A stretch of DNA of 64,000 nucleotides from positions 7,956,272 through 8,020,271 of the forward strand of contig NC_059422.1 of the NCBI RefSeq assembly GCF_905220565.1. Reading direction: 5' to 3'. The DNA comes from Melitaea cinxia. Its lineage: Eukaryota; Arthropoda; Insecta; Lepidoptera; Nymphalidae. Within the stretch, counting starts at the first letter, position 1; each line of letters begins with the position of its first letter. Positions 19,843 to 31,689 of this stretch are shown here, piece by piece. A model generated the notes under the pieces. It did not search any database, was not told where the DNA came from, and was given only the letters and a program-made list of their open reading frames with translations. A program made the position numbers and the translations under genes.

Positions 19843-21640
19843 AACTATCGCCTGCGACTACGTCCGCGTGGTTATGAAGATATGCATTACTATTAAGATG
19901 CTTAACGCAAATTATTTTTTTATTTCAGTCACTTGAAATGCTTATCAAACTGAGTAACTTTTTAAAAGGCACAATTTAGTATAATTTAATAGTTATTTTT
20001 ATAAAACCTCTCTATACACCACATTTTTAGTTTTATTTTCAGGCTGTATATGTTTTACACAAACTATCAACCCTAATTAAACACTCTTAGCGGTGGAATA
20101 TCGCAAAATCCGTTCTTAGCGGTCGTCAACTAACTATAATCTACCTCCCTGCATCATCTTTGTCCATCCTGGATGGATGGACCATCCAGCGGTTATTAAG
20201 TTCTCGTGGTGAGTGAGTCAGTGACCTTTCTTCTTTTATATATATAGATTACGATTCATTATTTGAACACCTTCTCGCTATCTATAGAGCATACATTTTA
20301 AATTTCTTTTACTCCTAAAACATAGACTTTCATACAAACTTCCAACCCCCCGTTTTACCCCCTTAGGGGTCGAGTTTCGTAAAATCCGTTCTTAGCGGAT
20401 CTTTACGCCCTATAAGGAGCCTTCCTGCCAAATTTCAAGTTTGTAGGTGTTATAGTTTCAGAGATTTCGTGATCAGTGAGTCAACCTACCATCCCCCGTT
20501 TCAACCCCAAAAAGGGGTTGATTTCTAAAGATACATTATTTGGACGCCTTTTCATCATCTATAGAGCATACATTTTAAATTTCAGGTCTCTTACTTCAAA
20601 AACATAGGACTTTCATACAAACTTCCAACCCCCGTTTTACCCCCTTAGGGGTCGAGTTTCGTAAAATCCGTTCTTAACGGATGTCTACGCCCTATAAGGA
20701 GCCTTTCTGCCAAATTTCAAGTTTGTAGGTGTTATAGTTTCAGAGATTTCGTGATCAGTGAGTCAACCTACCATCCCCCGTTTTAACCCCAAAAAGGGGT
20801 TGATTTCTAAAGATACATTATTTGGACGCCTTTTCATCATCTATAGAGCATACATTTTAAATTTCAAGTCTCTTACTTCAAAAACATAGGACTTTCATAC
20901 AAACTTCCAACCCCCGTTTTACCCCCTTAAGGGTCGATTTTCGTAAAATTCGTTCTTAGCGGATGTTTACGCCCTATAAGGAGCTTTCCTGCCAAATTTC
21001 AAGTTTGTAGGTGTTATAGTTTCGGAGATTTCGTGATCAGTGAGTCAACGTACCATCTCCCGTTTCAACCCCAAAAAGGGGTTGATTTCTAAAGATACAT
21101 TATTTGAACACTTTCTCACCATCTATAGAGCATACATTTTAAATTTCAGGTCTCTTACTTCAAAAACATAGGACTTTCATACAAACTTCCAACCCTCGTT
21201 TTACCCCCTTAAGGGTCGATTTTCGTAAAATTCGTTCTTAGCGGATGTTTACGCCCTATAAGGAGCTTTCCTGCCAAATTTCAAGTTTGTAGGTGTTATA
21301 GTTTCGCAGATTTCGTGATCAGTGAGTCAACGTACCATCTCCCGTTTCAACCCCAAAAAGGGGTTGATTTCTAAAGATACATTATTTGGACACTTTCTCA
21401 CCATCTATAGAGCATACATTTTAAATTTCAGGTCTCTTACTTCAAAAACATAGGACTTTCATACAAACTTCCAACCCCCGTTTTACCCCCTTAGGGGTCG
21501 AGTTTCGTAAAATCCGTTCTTAGCGGATGTCCACGTCCTATAAGGAGCCTACCTGCCAAATTTCAAGTTTGTAGGTGTTATAGTTTCGGAGATTTCGTGA
21601 TGAGTGAGTGACCTTTCGCTTTTATATATATTATTATAGA
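19843..21640 (+). mobile_element. Element F relative holding the 282-bp array
   Basis: Opens 'cactaactatcgcctgcgac' and closes 'gagtgacctttcgcttttat', a phrase also at ~20219-20240. The internal tandem array is listed separately. No transposase or polymerase frame. Confidence 0.5.
20270..21610 (+). repeat. Five-copy tandem array, ~282 bp unit
   Basis: 'tctatagagcatacatttta' recurs at 20281, 20558, 20840, 21122 and 21404, with later spacings of exactly 282. Each unit has 'ttccaaccc.ccgttttacc', 'cgtaaaatccgttcttagcg', 'gccctataaggagc' and 'accccaaaaaggggttgatt' (a 7-bp hairpin). Copies 3 and 4 share private variants such as 'ttaagggtcgattttcg'. Confidence 0.9.
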
Positions 21641-21819
21641 TTAAACATCATAAAAAACATAATTATGAAGTTTTTCCTTCTGCTGTGCGGTCTTAAGCAC
21701 ACACTCTATTTTTTGGACATATTTTTTGGAGTCGTTATTATCTATCATTCGTTATCCGACAACACATGTAGGACGCATGTATATCCCTACTCGACGAGTT
21801 AGTATATAAGCAATCAAAA

Positions 21820-22400
21820 TTAAGTTGGCTTCAAAAGCACTTTGCAATCATCATTTTACAAATTAAAATTATATTTCTTTAAATTATTCGATAATAGTTA
21901 AAAGTAGAGCTACCACTGATTCGGAATGTAGATTCTACAGAGAAGAATGAGCAAGAAACTCTGCAGTTAATCTTTAAAAACAACAGTCAATAAACATCTT
22001 ATTAATACGCTAAAGCTAAGATGTTTGCCTCCCTTTTTAGAAAAAAAAACCCCCAATTACTCCACGTAAATTATATATCATTTTATAGATAATTGTTTTC
22101 TCTACCGGCATCCACAACTGAATAATTTATTAGTGCTTTTGTTTTTGTAAATTAATTAATTATTAAAATTATATATGACGGCTTTAATTTTGAAACAAAT
22201 TCAACATGATTGACGGACGGTAAACTTTTTATTTATTTAGTGCGAATTATTCGCACGGGTATTGCTAGTTATAGATTTAATTATATCTTGCATGAAATAC
22301 AGTGTCACTAACCCCACTCGTCTTTATTATTTATATAATCTTGAACCGAATAATATTCTTTGTATATTAAATTCTTTTTAATGTAAAGAAAATAAAAACT
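21820..22400 (+). mobile_element. Repeat K split by repeat N
   Basis: K sequence 'accactgattcggaatgtag' ... 'aaactctgcagttaa' stops near 22000. It resumes near 22285 with 'cttgcatgaaatacagtgtc' and 'gaaccgaataatattc', as in 35155-35235. The gap is repeat N. Confidence 0.65.
22005..22275 (+). repeat. Repeat N, copy 1
   Basis: 'agatgtttgcctcc', 'caacatgattgacgg' and the terminus 'gtgcgaattattcgcacggg' (itself a hairpin). Inverted copy at 56540-57330, and a scrap at ~32895-32925. Confidence 0.6.
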
Positions 22401-22489
22401 TTTTACACTACACAATTTTACAAACAATTTTGAACCAAACAATCTTAGAATCAGACAATCGTGTGTGAATGTTAAAACATAGAATATTT

Positions 22490-22640
22490 GAAGTAAAACT
22501 TCTATACGAACTTGGAGAGTAAGCTGGTGAATGCGTGACGAGAGCGTTACGAAAAGTGTGATCGAGTGAGGCGAACGGAGCAAGAGAGGTGCGACCACAC
22601 ATTTTCTTTCTTACTTCCTCTCGTAGCCATCAATTACGTT
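22490..22640 (+). repeat. Dispersed repeat O, copy 4
   Basis: 'gcgtgacgagagcgttacga', 'ggcgaacggagcaagagagg'. The best preserved O copy. Confidence 0.7.
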
Positions 22641-22806
22641 TCTTATATCTAAGACACAGTGCAGGCCTATTGTGCATATACTTCAGTCGTGAGGTCTTAA
22701 GCACCCTCGTTCTTTTAAATAATACACAGAATTAAAAAAAAATATATGTAAAAAAACGTTATAATATATAGTTATAAAAGAAAACGACGAATCTTTACAA
22801 ACATTT

Positions 22807-22814
<8 letters not shown>

Positions 22815-22867
<53 letters not shown>
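22815..22867. repeat. (AT)n microsatellite, ~53 bp
   Basis: Uninterrupted alternating A/T directly before an element F fragment that starts 'tatactaatattac'. Confidence 0.95.
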
Positions 22868-22870
<3 letters not shown>

Positions 22871-23027
22871 CTAATATTACAAAGCTGATGAGTGTGTTTG
22901 TTTAAACGCGCTCATTTCAGGAACAACTGGTTCAAATTGAAAAATTATTTTGTGTTGGATAGTCTATTTCCCGAGGAAGGCTATAGGCTATAAATGCGGA
23001 TGAAACCGCAGTGTACAGCTAGTGTTT
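22868..23027 (-). repeat. Element F fragment
   Basis: 'tactaatattacaaagctga', 'gttggatagtctatttcccg', ends 'gtgtacagctagtg'. Confidence 0.6.
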
Positions 23028-23374
23028 TAAATATAAATGTATGTCTAAAGTATTTCTTAGAGAACCCTCTTGAAATAAATTTCACTCTTGACCGATTTTA
23101 TCACTCATTAGTATGCTAAGCGTTCACTGTTTGTTTTGTAGTTGACTTTTAAATATTATTTCATATTTTTAAACGCAGACACGCTGAAATTATTTTAAAT
23201 TATCACAAATTGGTTTTTATTAAATAATAGAGATTATTTATTTCCAGCGAATGGTTTAGTGGTGATAAAAGTAACATTAAAACGGTTGTTGATTCCATTT
23301 CGACTTGGAGCGACAATTGTCATAAACGAGATTTGTATCTGAGCCCTACCTCCTTGTGTGAAGATGAAAAATTG
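23028..23374. other. No gene seen
   Basis: AT-rich, no recognised repeat. Confidence 0.4.
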
Positions 23375-23451
23375 AAATATAAAAATACATTATTTTCAAA
23401 TAGGCTTCAAAAGTACTTTTATGTCATAATTTTACAATTATAGTAATTATA

Positions 23452-23772
23452 GTGACGCCGCGTTGGCGCAGCCGTCACAGCCATGGACTGTACCTGTTGC
23501 GCTGGCGGTTGCGGGTTCAATCCCCGCACTTGACAAACATTTGTATTATCTATACAGGTGTTTGCCGTGGTCTAGGTGTTTGTGCAGTTCTAGTGGGTCT
23601 CCCCACCGTGCCTCGGAGAGCACATTAAGCCATCGGTCCCGATTGTTATCACGTACACCTGATAGCGATCGTTACTCATAGTAGGGAATATATCCGCCAA
23701 CCCGCATTGAAGCTTCTCCTACATGGGGAAAAAGGCCTATGCCCAATAGTGGGATATTACAGGCTGAAGCGA
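23452..23772 (+). mobile_element. SINE-A, full length with small deletion
   Basis: Head 'gacgccgcgttggcgcagcc' with box B 'gggttcaatccccgc', body, and tail 'gggatattacaggctgaagc'. About 25 bases are missing between 'ccgcattgaag' and 'cttctcctac'. Near-matching flanks (ttacaattata... at 23432 and 23774) suggest a target duplication. It landed next to a repeat K end (23375-23450). Confidence 0.85.
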
Positions 23773-23794
23773 CTTACAATTATAATTACACGTG

Positions 23795-23990
23795 TCCCCA
23801 CAGTGACTCGAATAATTAGCCATCGGTTCTAGTAGTTATCATAGACGCCTGATAACCATAGTTAATCAAAGTAGGGAATATGAGTATAGCCGCCAACACG
23901 CAATGCAGTGTGCTATATTAAGCTCCTATCCACTTACCCGGCGAAAGAGTCCTATACTCAGCAGTGAGCTATTGACAACTGAATCTATAA
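23795..23990 (+). mobile_element. SINE-A body, degraded
   Basis: 'gccatcggttctagtagtta', 'gtagggaatatgag', 'cagcagtgagctattgacaa'. Much more diverged than its neighbour. Confidence 0.6.
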
Positions 23991-24122
23991 AAATATACCT
24001 CTACACATTAAAAAAAGTGCGTGCGTACAAGTACACATGTCAGAAGTGAAACTTCTCTGGCAAACTAATTTTTAAGTCTCGTTTATATTTGTACAAAACT
24101 AAAGCTTTAGATTTCCGTTCCA

Positions 24123-24205
24123 GCGCCATCTAGTTAGTTTGCAATGTAATACTATCGATATTTATGTAACAACCTTTGTAGTTTCCATAGTACACGCTAG
24201 ATGGC
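24123..24205. repeat. 'gccatctag' inverted pair
   Basis: 'gcgccatctag' near 24123 and 'ctagatggctc' near 24197 face each other across ~65 bases. Possibly a tiny element end pair. Confidence 0.35.
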
Positions 24206-24299
24206 TCTATTATTCGACAAAAACGTTGCCGTTTCTTGCGTAAAAAAATTACCCTCATGTGCCTAAAGAAATTTTACTTAAAAAAAATAAGGAAAAAAG

Positions 24300-24405
24300 C
24301 AGGATCTAGTTCAGCATCGGGGCACCGGAAACACAAATACAATACACAAGCACAAACACCCAGATCACGGCAAACAAATTTTATGTCTAATACAAATGTA
24401 TACCG
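24300..24405 (-). mobile_element. SINE-A fragment
   Basis: 'acaaacacccagatcacggc', 'taatacaaatgt'. Confidence 0.5.
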
Positions 24406-24449
24406 TAAACAGATGCTATGATGGCGTTGTTAAATACGATTTAAATAAA

Positions 24450-25035
24450 AAAAACCGACTTCAATTACATAGACAAGTAATACAACGTAGATCGACGAAA
24501 AAATAGTCAAGCAACTACGCGTTATCAAAGATTACTCAAAAAGTAGTTATCAGATCTCGATAAAATTTATATGTGCCCACATGATAAACATCAGCTTTCG
24601 ATTAAATTAAAAATTATCAAAATCGGTACACCCAGTAAAAAGTTATTACGGATTTTCGAGAGTTTCCCTCGATTTCTTCGGGATCCCATCATCAGATCCT
24701 GGTTTCCTTATCACGGTACCAAACTAGGGATATCCCCTTTCCAACAAAAAAAGAATTATCAAAATCGGTACATCTAGTAGAAAGTTATGCGGTATAATAC
24801 AACGTAGGTCGACGAAAAAAGCGTCAAGTAAAAACGCATTATTAGATATAACTCGAAAAGTAGTTGTTAGATCTCAAATAAATTTAAATGGGACCAATTG
24901 GCATACACCACCTTTCGATTAAAACAAAATTTGTCGAAATCGGTCCACCCAGTCAAAAGTTCTGATGTAACATACATACAAAAAAAAAATACAGTATAAT
25001 TGAGAACCTCCTCCTTTTTTGGAAGTCGGTTAAAA
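24450..25035 (-). mobile_element. MITE-D (D5), both ends, extra module
   Basis: Termini 'aaaaaaccgacttcaattac' and 'ctcctttttt.ggaagtcggt'. Holds three internal modules instead of two; the extra one includes 'gggatcccatcatcagatcc'. Confidence 0.75.
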
Positions 25036-25277
25036 ATGTTGATTTAAACTCTTAATTCTTATCCGTAATAAAAGAAGAAATACTTATTTAGCTTTGACTT
25101 TGTCACAAATACTTTATTTTTCTTAAAAAACTTTCATTAAAACCATTATGAAGATTATGTTCCTGGATGCAACAAGAGTAACACCTAAACAACCAGAGTA
25201 ACTTGCATAATTAAATTACTAAATGTAATTTTGGAAGACACCACTAAAGTTTGGTCACAAAAGATTACTTATTCATA
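25036..25277. other. No gene seen
   Basis: AT-rich. Confidence 0.4.
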
Positions 25278-25584
25278 ACTAGCTGTGCCCGCGACTTCGT
25301 CCGCGTGGAATTTAACAAAATAGTTATTTTTCAGTTCGCAGAGCTAGTTATAAAATAATTAATTTCTGAAATACAAGTAGCCTAAGTTACTTCTTATTAT
25401 ATAAGCTATCTACCAGCGAAAGTCCCGTAAAAATCGGTCCAGCCCTTTCAGAGATTAGCCGGAACAAACAGACAGACAGACAGACAAATATTGTAAAAAA
25501 TGTTATTTTGGTATATGTACCGTGTATAAATCCATATGCATTTAGTGAAAAGCGGTTTTTTTAATATTACAAACAGACACTCCA
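25278..25584 (+). mobile_element. Element E, copy 2 (RTE-like)
   Basis: Intact layout: 'tagctgtgcccgcgacttcg' ... 'aaaatcggtccagccctttc' ... 'acagacagacagacaaat' ... 'ccatatgcatttagtg' ... 'aatattacaaacagacactc'. Defines the uninterrupted arrangement used to read copies 1 and 3. Confidence 0.7.
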
Positions 25585-25689
25585 ATTTTTTTTATATGAG
25601 AAATGTTTTTTTTTACTTTAAATGGAATTAATTAAGTAATTTACAATTCACAACTTAAGAGCTTAAATATTTACGCATAGTTTCTGTAA

Positions 25690-25815
25690 AAATCATGTCC
25701 GCGTGGTGTGATGCCGAGAATGCTGGCAGCATTTCCCCGTTGAATCACTATCCCGAATCTCTGGGCAAATAATGTGCTAACCCTCTTGTCACCAGTGGAG
25801 GCTTTAAGACGAGGA
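25690..25815. repeat. Unassigned GC-richer repeat-like block
   Basis: 'gcgtggtgtgatgccgagaa', 'gaatcactatcccgaatctc', 'gtcaccagtggaggcttta'. Reads like a LINE 3' UTR but has no second copy here. Confidence 0.35.
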
Positions 25816-25867
25816 CATAATTATAATAAATAATATTTTAGGAAGAATGTTTATTTCTATGCCATGA

Positions 25868-26060
25868 CGAAACACAGTTTATATATTATTTTCAAAAGAG
25901 TAACTGCGGAGTTTCTCGCCGATTCATCCCTACAGAATCTACATTCCGAATCGGTGGTAGCTTTACTTTTACAAAGATAATAATCACTTTAAAATTTTAA
26001 TTTGTAAAATGAATTCGAAAGTGCTTTTGAAGCTATTTGAATACAGTTGTTTTTATTTTG
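25868..26060 (-). mobile_element. Repeat K copy
   Basis: 'actgcggagtttctcgccga', 'attccgaatcggtggtagct'. Confidence 0.65.
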
Positions 26061-26089
26061 ATTTTGATTATATCCTAATGCTATCCCTT

Positions 26090-27745
26090 TTTGCTTTAAT
26101 GTACATGACACGACGAACTCTGTACCCCATATTTTCTTTTTTTGAATTTTATTTATTCTTTTTTTTCTTCTATATAATTCTTGTTCTGAAAATAATGAAC
26201 ACAATTAAAATAGTTATCCATATTAATGGCGTCGTTTGAAAGTTATGCACGTACATACGTTTTCTTAATTCATTCTTATTTATATATAGATAGAAAAAGA
26301 TATTTTATCAACTTTATACAGAAAATAATATACTAGATATTTCTATTTATATTTATATAAATATAAAAAAAATCTAAGAATACTATCAGCAAGTTGTAAC
26401 CATTAAAACTTTGCTAACTACCAAAATTCTCCAAGTAAATATACATTTCTATTATTAAGAAAGCCAGATGCTACAAGCTATGTATTTGTATATTATACGT
26501 CTTTATTATATATTGTTCATTTTAACCCTCATTTGAATAAGCGTCGTTCAACTTGCCCGCCGGTTAAAAAATGTCATTTATATTAATATGGATAAGACGA
26601 TGAACCGAATTCGAAATTTTAGGATTCTATTTATATTTTTTTTATAGATATTTTATTATAATTAATTATGGATAGTATTTGTTTTTTGTATTGTGAAAAA
26701 CAATAATTATACATTATGTACTTTAATGTGCTTTATATAATGTTTTGCTCTTAATCTAGATAAGCTCGCCTGGAAGAGTACCCTTACCTCACATTACAGT
26801 TTAATAACACTGCAATCAAAAAGTATAGCGTTCACAAACAAAAACTCAAATAATTTCTCTATATAATATTAGTTTATTTAAAAAATAAGCGATACACTTT
26901 CTATATATATTTAATTGTCTCAGAATTATTAATTAATTCCATACGAAGATCTTACGATCTATTAGAAAACTCAAAAAAGTAATAATAATAATTATTATAA
27001 ATACTCTTTATTGTACACCACAAAAAAAAGTTAGAAAAAAAGAATCACAATGAATCCAGCTGTTCTCGCGTTTTGTACTTAACAAGCGAATTTAGCAATT
27101 TTTTTTTATCTGCAAAAAAACGTCTTATCCATACTAGTCATTTCGATCTCTGAGACGAATGAGAATAAACTTATTTGCTTACGTTAAGAATATTATATCC
27201 GTTTTGTATTTCTACGTTATCCCCAATTCGTTATTTTAATGCAATTATCTGTAACTTCGGACATACGTTTTATTTTATGTATTTTTTTTAAATTTTCATT
27301 CAGATTTTTATTGTTAAAGTTTGATACGACCAATTATTTAGAAATAATTTATTTTTTATTGGGGTCTTATGAATTTTGTATGAGAATTCTTTAATAGCAA
27401 AATTAAATATCTGTTCAAGATTGAATGTAAAAGATATGTAGTAGAAGTTATTAGCGCTTGTTGTTACGCAGGACAGATAGTGACTTTATACTGGTTAATA
27501 TGTTAACAGCTTTTAAAAAAATAACAATTTAGATTCTGATTTGACTAATAGACATTGATTTACTTGTAGACTAGGACACCGTCATAAAAGGTGGGCAACG
27601 AACACAAGCACAAAAAAAGTACTTTAGTACTTTAGACAACGATCTGGTTATCTGATTTTTTTTTCTATTGTTTTATAAGACTATTTAAGACTATTATACT
27701 AAAAAAATCAATTTCTTTACTCGTATGGAATTAAGTATTCGCAAA
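26090..27745. other. Long AT-rich stretch, no gene seen
   Basis: Very AT-rich with homopolymer runs. 26990-27050 resembles a - strand LINE end ('tctttattgtacacca'). No frame or splice pattern supports a gene. Confidence 0.5.
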
Positions 27746-27747
27746 CG

Positions 27748-27922
27748 AGGTGCCGACCTCACCCTCAATCCCTCCCATGAGTTCTATTACTCACCATAGG
27801 AACATAACACTATTTGAAAACAGTATTATTTAGCTGTGATCTTCTGTAAGGTCGAGGTACTTCTCCAGTCGGGCTGCTCCAGAGTTGAAGCTAACTTATT
27901 TTCTGCTGTGCCCAACCTCTAA
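27748..27922 (-). mobile_element. SINE-B fragment
   Basis: 'acagtattatttagctgtga', 'cttctgtaaggtcgaggtac', 'ccagtcgggctgctcc', 'tgctgtgccc'. Confidence 0.75.
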
Positions 27923-28440
27923 AGAATAAATAATAAACAATATCAATATAAGCAAATACAAGAAAAAATATGACAAATTAATTACACTTTTACATGTAAC
28001 AATTACAAAAAAATAAGCTATAAGTCATGGAAGAGAAACCAAAAGCCATGTTACGTATGAGTGCTAGACGTTAAACTTAAATTTAACACGAACGAGAATC
28101 GAATCCAGACTCAGACGATGTTATCGAAACAACCTTTAACACTTGAGATAATATGTGGAAATTGTATTGAAATTTTAAAATGTATTCTAAATTATAGGGT
28201 GTGTTTCCATTATACGAAGTTAATTTTTAAATTTCAATTAAAATTTTGAATCAAATCAAATTGAGCTTGTGATTAAAATGCTAAAAATTGTAACAATTAT
28301 AATCACAAAATTTTAACACTTTTAATGCAGGGTTTGACAATTGATGACTGATTGATTGTTACCTTGCATCGTAACCTATTATAAGCTGTATTTATTAACT
28401 GAACTGTTAATAAGTATTATAATTATAATAATATAAAAGA
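27923..28440. other. No gene seen
   Basis: AT-rich. The short frame at 28061-28249 has no supporting signals. Confidence 0.4.
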
Positions 28441-28636
28441 ATCTCAAAATATGGAGCAGCCCGACTGGGAAAGTGTCCTTACAGAAGATCACAGCTAAAT
28501 AATACTGTTTTAAGCAGTGTTGTGTTCCTGTGGTGAGTAAGATACCAGAGGTCTTGGACAGGGTCCATATACTACGGTATCCGCTTACCATCAGATAGAC
28601 CGTACGCCTATTTGCCAACCTAGTTGCTTAAAAAAT
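28441..28636 (+). mobile_element. SINE-B with internal deletions
   Basis: 'tatggagcagcccgactggg', 'cttacagaagatcacagcta', 'cgcttaccatcaga', 'gccaacctagttgc'. Confidence 0.7.
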
Positions 28637-28756
28637 AATAATATAGCAACTAAAACATATACAAAATAACAATATTCATTAAACGTTTTAATTATTTATG
28701 CTTTTTAAAGTATAAAACAATTTTAAATGTATATTTAATTTTAAATCCAGTCAACA

Positions 28757-28873
28757 ATGGCAACAAATCCTGATGTTAGGATAAGGCACGCGTCCGCCAT
28801 CATTGAAAACCGTTTCCCGCGCAAACTGCTGTCATCTGTCAAAATTGATTCTACAAACAAATATAGCGACTAA
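28757..28873 (+). CDS. Short open frame, 38 codons, strong start context
   Basis: The ATG at 28757 sits in 'caacaATGg', close to the insect start consensus. The frame runs to TAA at 28871-28873 and uses GC-richer codons than the surroundings; it includes DVRIRHASAIIENRFPRKLL. It is also open back to a possible acceptor (aaatccag, ending 28750), so it could be a small terminal exon. Against it: no known domain, no partner exon, and part of the DNA resembles the reverse strand of 30700-30770 (shared 'ggacgcgtg' and 'acagat' words at similar spacing). That suggests a dispersed repeat rather than a gene. Confidence 0.2.
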   Translation: MATNPDVRIRHASAIIENRFPRKLLSSVKIDSTNKYSD

Positions 28874-28935
28874 TTTAATCTTTATTTAATTTTAATAAGG
28901 GATCATTTGAATTTTTTTCGCTTCGAATCGCTTCA

Positions 28936-29130
28936 GCCTATCGCAGTCTACTGCTGGACGTAGGCTTCCCTAAATTCGCGCCAAACTCCCAGGTTCTCTG
29001 CAATTCAAATCCGGCCCCCACCATCCCCATCTTACGTAGATCAGATTTCATACTGGGTTTGCACGCGGTCTCCACTCCAGACTAAGCTCCAATGGCCATC
29101 CGTTCTGTGACACAGGTGACCAGTCCACTG
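28936..29130 (-). mobile_element. LINE 3' region (family R-like)
   Basis: 'cagcctatcgcagtctactg', 'aaattcgcgccaaactccca', then a GC-richer part 'tgcacgcggtctccactcc'. Longer than the other R tails at this end. Confidence 0.55.
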
Positions 29131-30557
29131 CTACTTCAATTTGCTTATTCTAAATTTTATGAAGAACAGTTTAACGGTAAAATCTACGAAGTGTACTAGT
29201 TGGTTTCTGAAAGTAAATGTCATTGAATTTGAGAAGATTCTAATTAATAACTTACACTTTTTAGTCTTCGTATAAAAAATACTAATTATCTTATATTAAT
29301 ATAACAACAACAAAAAGCATAATCTGCAATATATTATAACGGCTGACCAAACTCGGCTTGGCTATTAATAAAAACGTATTTTTCTGGAAACCATGTATAA
29401 AATTAGGAACTTTATGGAGCGAACAAATCTGTTTACTCGTATATGAAAATACGAAAACAACAAACACTTATGGATATGAACCTTATAACCTTACAAATAT
29501 AAATTTTAAAAAAATCATAAAAATTTACCTGTTTGATTAAAATGACGTTAACACTCGTAGAAGTCATTTTTTATGGCTATCCACATTGTTAAAATAAGAT
29601 ACTTGACACCTTTAAACACCAGTTTGTGTCGGTTAGATAAAATTTACCTGATTTGATACACAGGTAAATTTATTTAAATAATTACTGTAATATGTGCAGT
29701 AACATGCAATAATAGGTAAACTTACTTAGTTTAGAATTTTGATACAGAAAGATTGATCTAAAAAGATCTGATAGTTTAAAATAAATCAAGTAAATTTATC
29801 TGAGCATTTATTAGTGATTTTTTTTTTTTTGATTTTGGAAATTCTATATTAGTTATTAAAATTACACCAAACGTAACTTCGTAACTGACTAAACCTAACA
29901 GAGAGCTCTAGGTAATTTTATAATGCACGAAAATAAATTAAATAAATGATTATTGAATAATCGTCTTTATTGGAATTAAGCAAATATGCGCCGTAGTGCC
30001 GACTATACAAAATAAATAATGAAACTAATCATACAATAGTATTCAGTCTGAGATCATTTTTTTTTTATTGGAAAATTATTATCACAGTCGCAAATATAAA
30101 TTACACTATCACCTTAATCGCTCACTTTCAAAAAAAAAAATATAACTCACATTTTTAGTAAATGAATTATGAATTTTTAATAAACTAACTATTAAAAATA
30201 GTAAACTAAACTAAGAAAATTCTTGTAAAATAACAGCAAAATTAGTTGGAGTGATGATAAGTGTAAATTTTTTTGACATAGTTATAAAAATTGCTGTCCT
30301 TAATTACTATAATAACAAGGAACTGAGGATAAAAAAGAAATATTATGTTGTACAAGTAAAAATATCTCTCTAATATACTTATGGTATATATAACTCATTT
30401 TACGAATTTATGTCGGTTAGTAAGGATTGCCTTTCAAGCGTTGATATACATACAAAAATCTTTATTAAATGTTACAAGATTGTCATGTATAGAAATTTCC
30501 ACCAATATACATTTTTCCAAAAAAATCAAACATGTATTTAACACGAAACACACATAA
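29131..30557. other. Long AT-rich stretch, no gene seen
   Basis: Contains an 11-bp inverted pair 'aaatttacctg'/'caggtaaattt' near 29640-29675. Otherwise low-complexity AT DNA. Confidence 0.45.
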
Positions 30558-30788
30558 TACAAAAATCCCTTCAAAATATACAAAATTGAACAGAAACTCA
30601 TCACAACATCAAACAAGAAAAACAAAAAACCAAGCACCATACAATTCAAGCATACAGTGCCTAAACGTCACCGGAAGTCGCCGTATCTCCTGTCAGGCGT
30701 TAAATTTGAATTTCTAACAGATATTGTCATTCGCTGCCAGGAGTTCGTTGATAGTGGACGCGTGATGCGGAAATTAATACGCCTCTAG
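30558..30788 (+). CDS. Open frame without ATG, possible terminal exon
   Basis: Open from 30558 to TAG at 30786-30788. The last ~43 codons (from ~30658, after 'catacag') are GC-richer and read like real protein, including VKFEFLTDIVIRCQEFVDSG and RVMRKLIRL. The earlier part is a lysine- and threonine-rich, A-rich stretch that is probably not coding. The acceptor lacks a good pyrimidine tract. I recognise no family. Its DNA resembles 28757-28850 in reverse, so a non-coding dispersed repeat is a serious alternative. Confidence 0.2.
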   Translation, partial: YKNPFKIYKIEQKLITTSNKKNKKPSTIQFKHTVPKRHRKSPYLLSGVKFEFLTDIVIRCQEFVDSGRVMRKLIRL

Positions 30789-31139
30789 TGACATAAATTT
30801 GCATGTATGTCTAATTGAATTTGAAATTATGCTGAAAATTATAAATTGTTCTATTTCATACTAAGGAACCTGGGTGGTTTTCCTCGCGTTTGTATTAAAA
30901 TTAATTTGAATAAAGAATATTAAAATTACTTAAGTATTTGTATTAAAAATGCAAAAAAAAGACATACACATACAGACAATTAGAATATTTCATTTTTATA
31001 TTATTATTGAAAACATTCTTTTAGAAAACGCTGTTTTTTTTATAATATGACAATTAAAAATAATTAATAATACTTAAAAATATAATGAGAATATGTCTGT
31101 CCATTAAATCAATATTAAAAAACTAAGGAATATCCCATT
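30789..31139. other. No gene seen
   Basis: AT-rich. Confidence 0.4.
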
Positions 31140-31395
31140 GAATCAAAATCAAAACAACTTTATTCAAACGGGTTAAAAAACTTTCCAATTGTGATCTTAC
31201 AAAAAAAAATATTATTGTCAAAAGTGAAGCTACCACCAATTTGGATTGTAAATTCTGCTGAGAAGAACCGGTAAGAAACTCAAAAGAACTGTATTTTAAT
31301 ACAAAATCAATAATATCCTCCATGAATTACAGCGTCACTAGGCACATATCTTTATAATCTACGCAATCCTGCACCGAATAAAAAGTTTTAATTAT
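31140..31395 (+). mobile_element. Repeat K copy with extended 3' part
   Basis: 'aatcaaaacaactttattca', 'agaagaaccggtaagaaact', 'gcgtcactaggcacatat', 'tgcaccgaataaaaag'. Confidence 0.65.
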
Positions 31396-31689
31396 TAATT
31401 TCTTTTTAATTTTTATAAATATCTTTAAACGTATAAAGCCGTAGTACATCGCCTACTCCTAAATATAAAACAGAAACATACAGACAATACGATTGTGGGT
31501 GTAAATTAATTTACAGAGCTGACATTATCTGCTAAACAAAGTTACCCATATCACGGAAACAACGTGACGTACAGAGACACAATTGACTTGTGGGGAAAAC
31601 GTACATGTGAATAGCTTTTAAATAACTCATGCACACGTGTATCTATACAAATGTTATCAAAAATTAGGAACAGAAACTGTGGAATAAAT

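Noticed and set aside
26009..26239. Phe/Leu-rich frame suggesting a membrane protein
   Set aside because: Starts inside a repeat K copy and continues through T-rich DNA; no signals of a gene.
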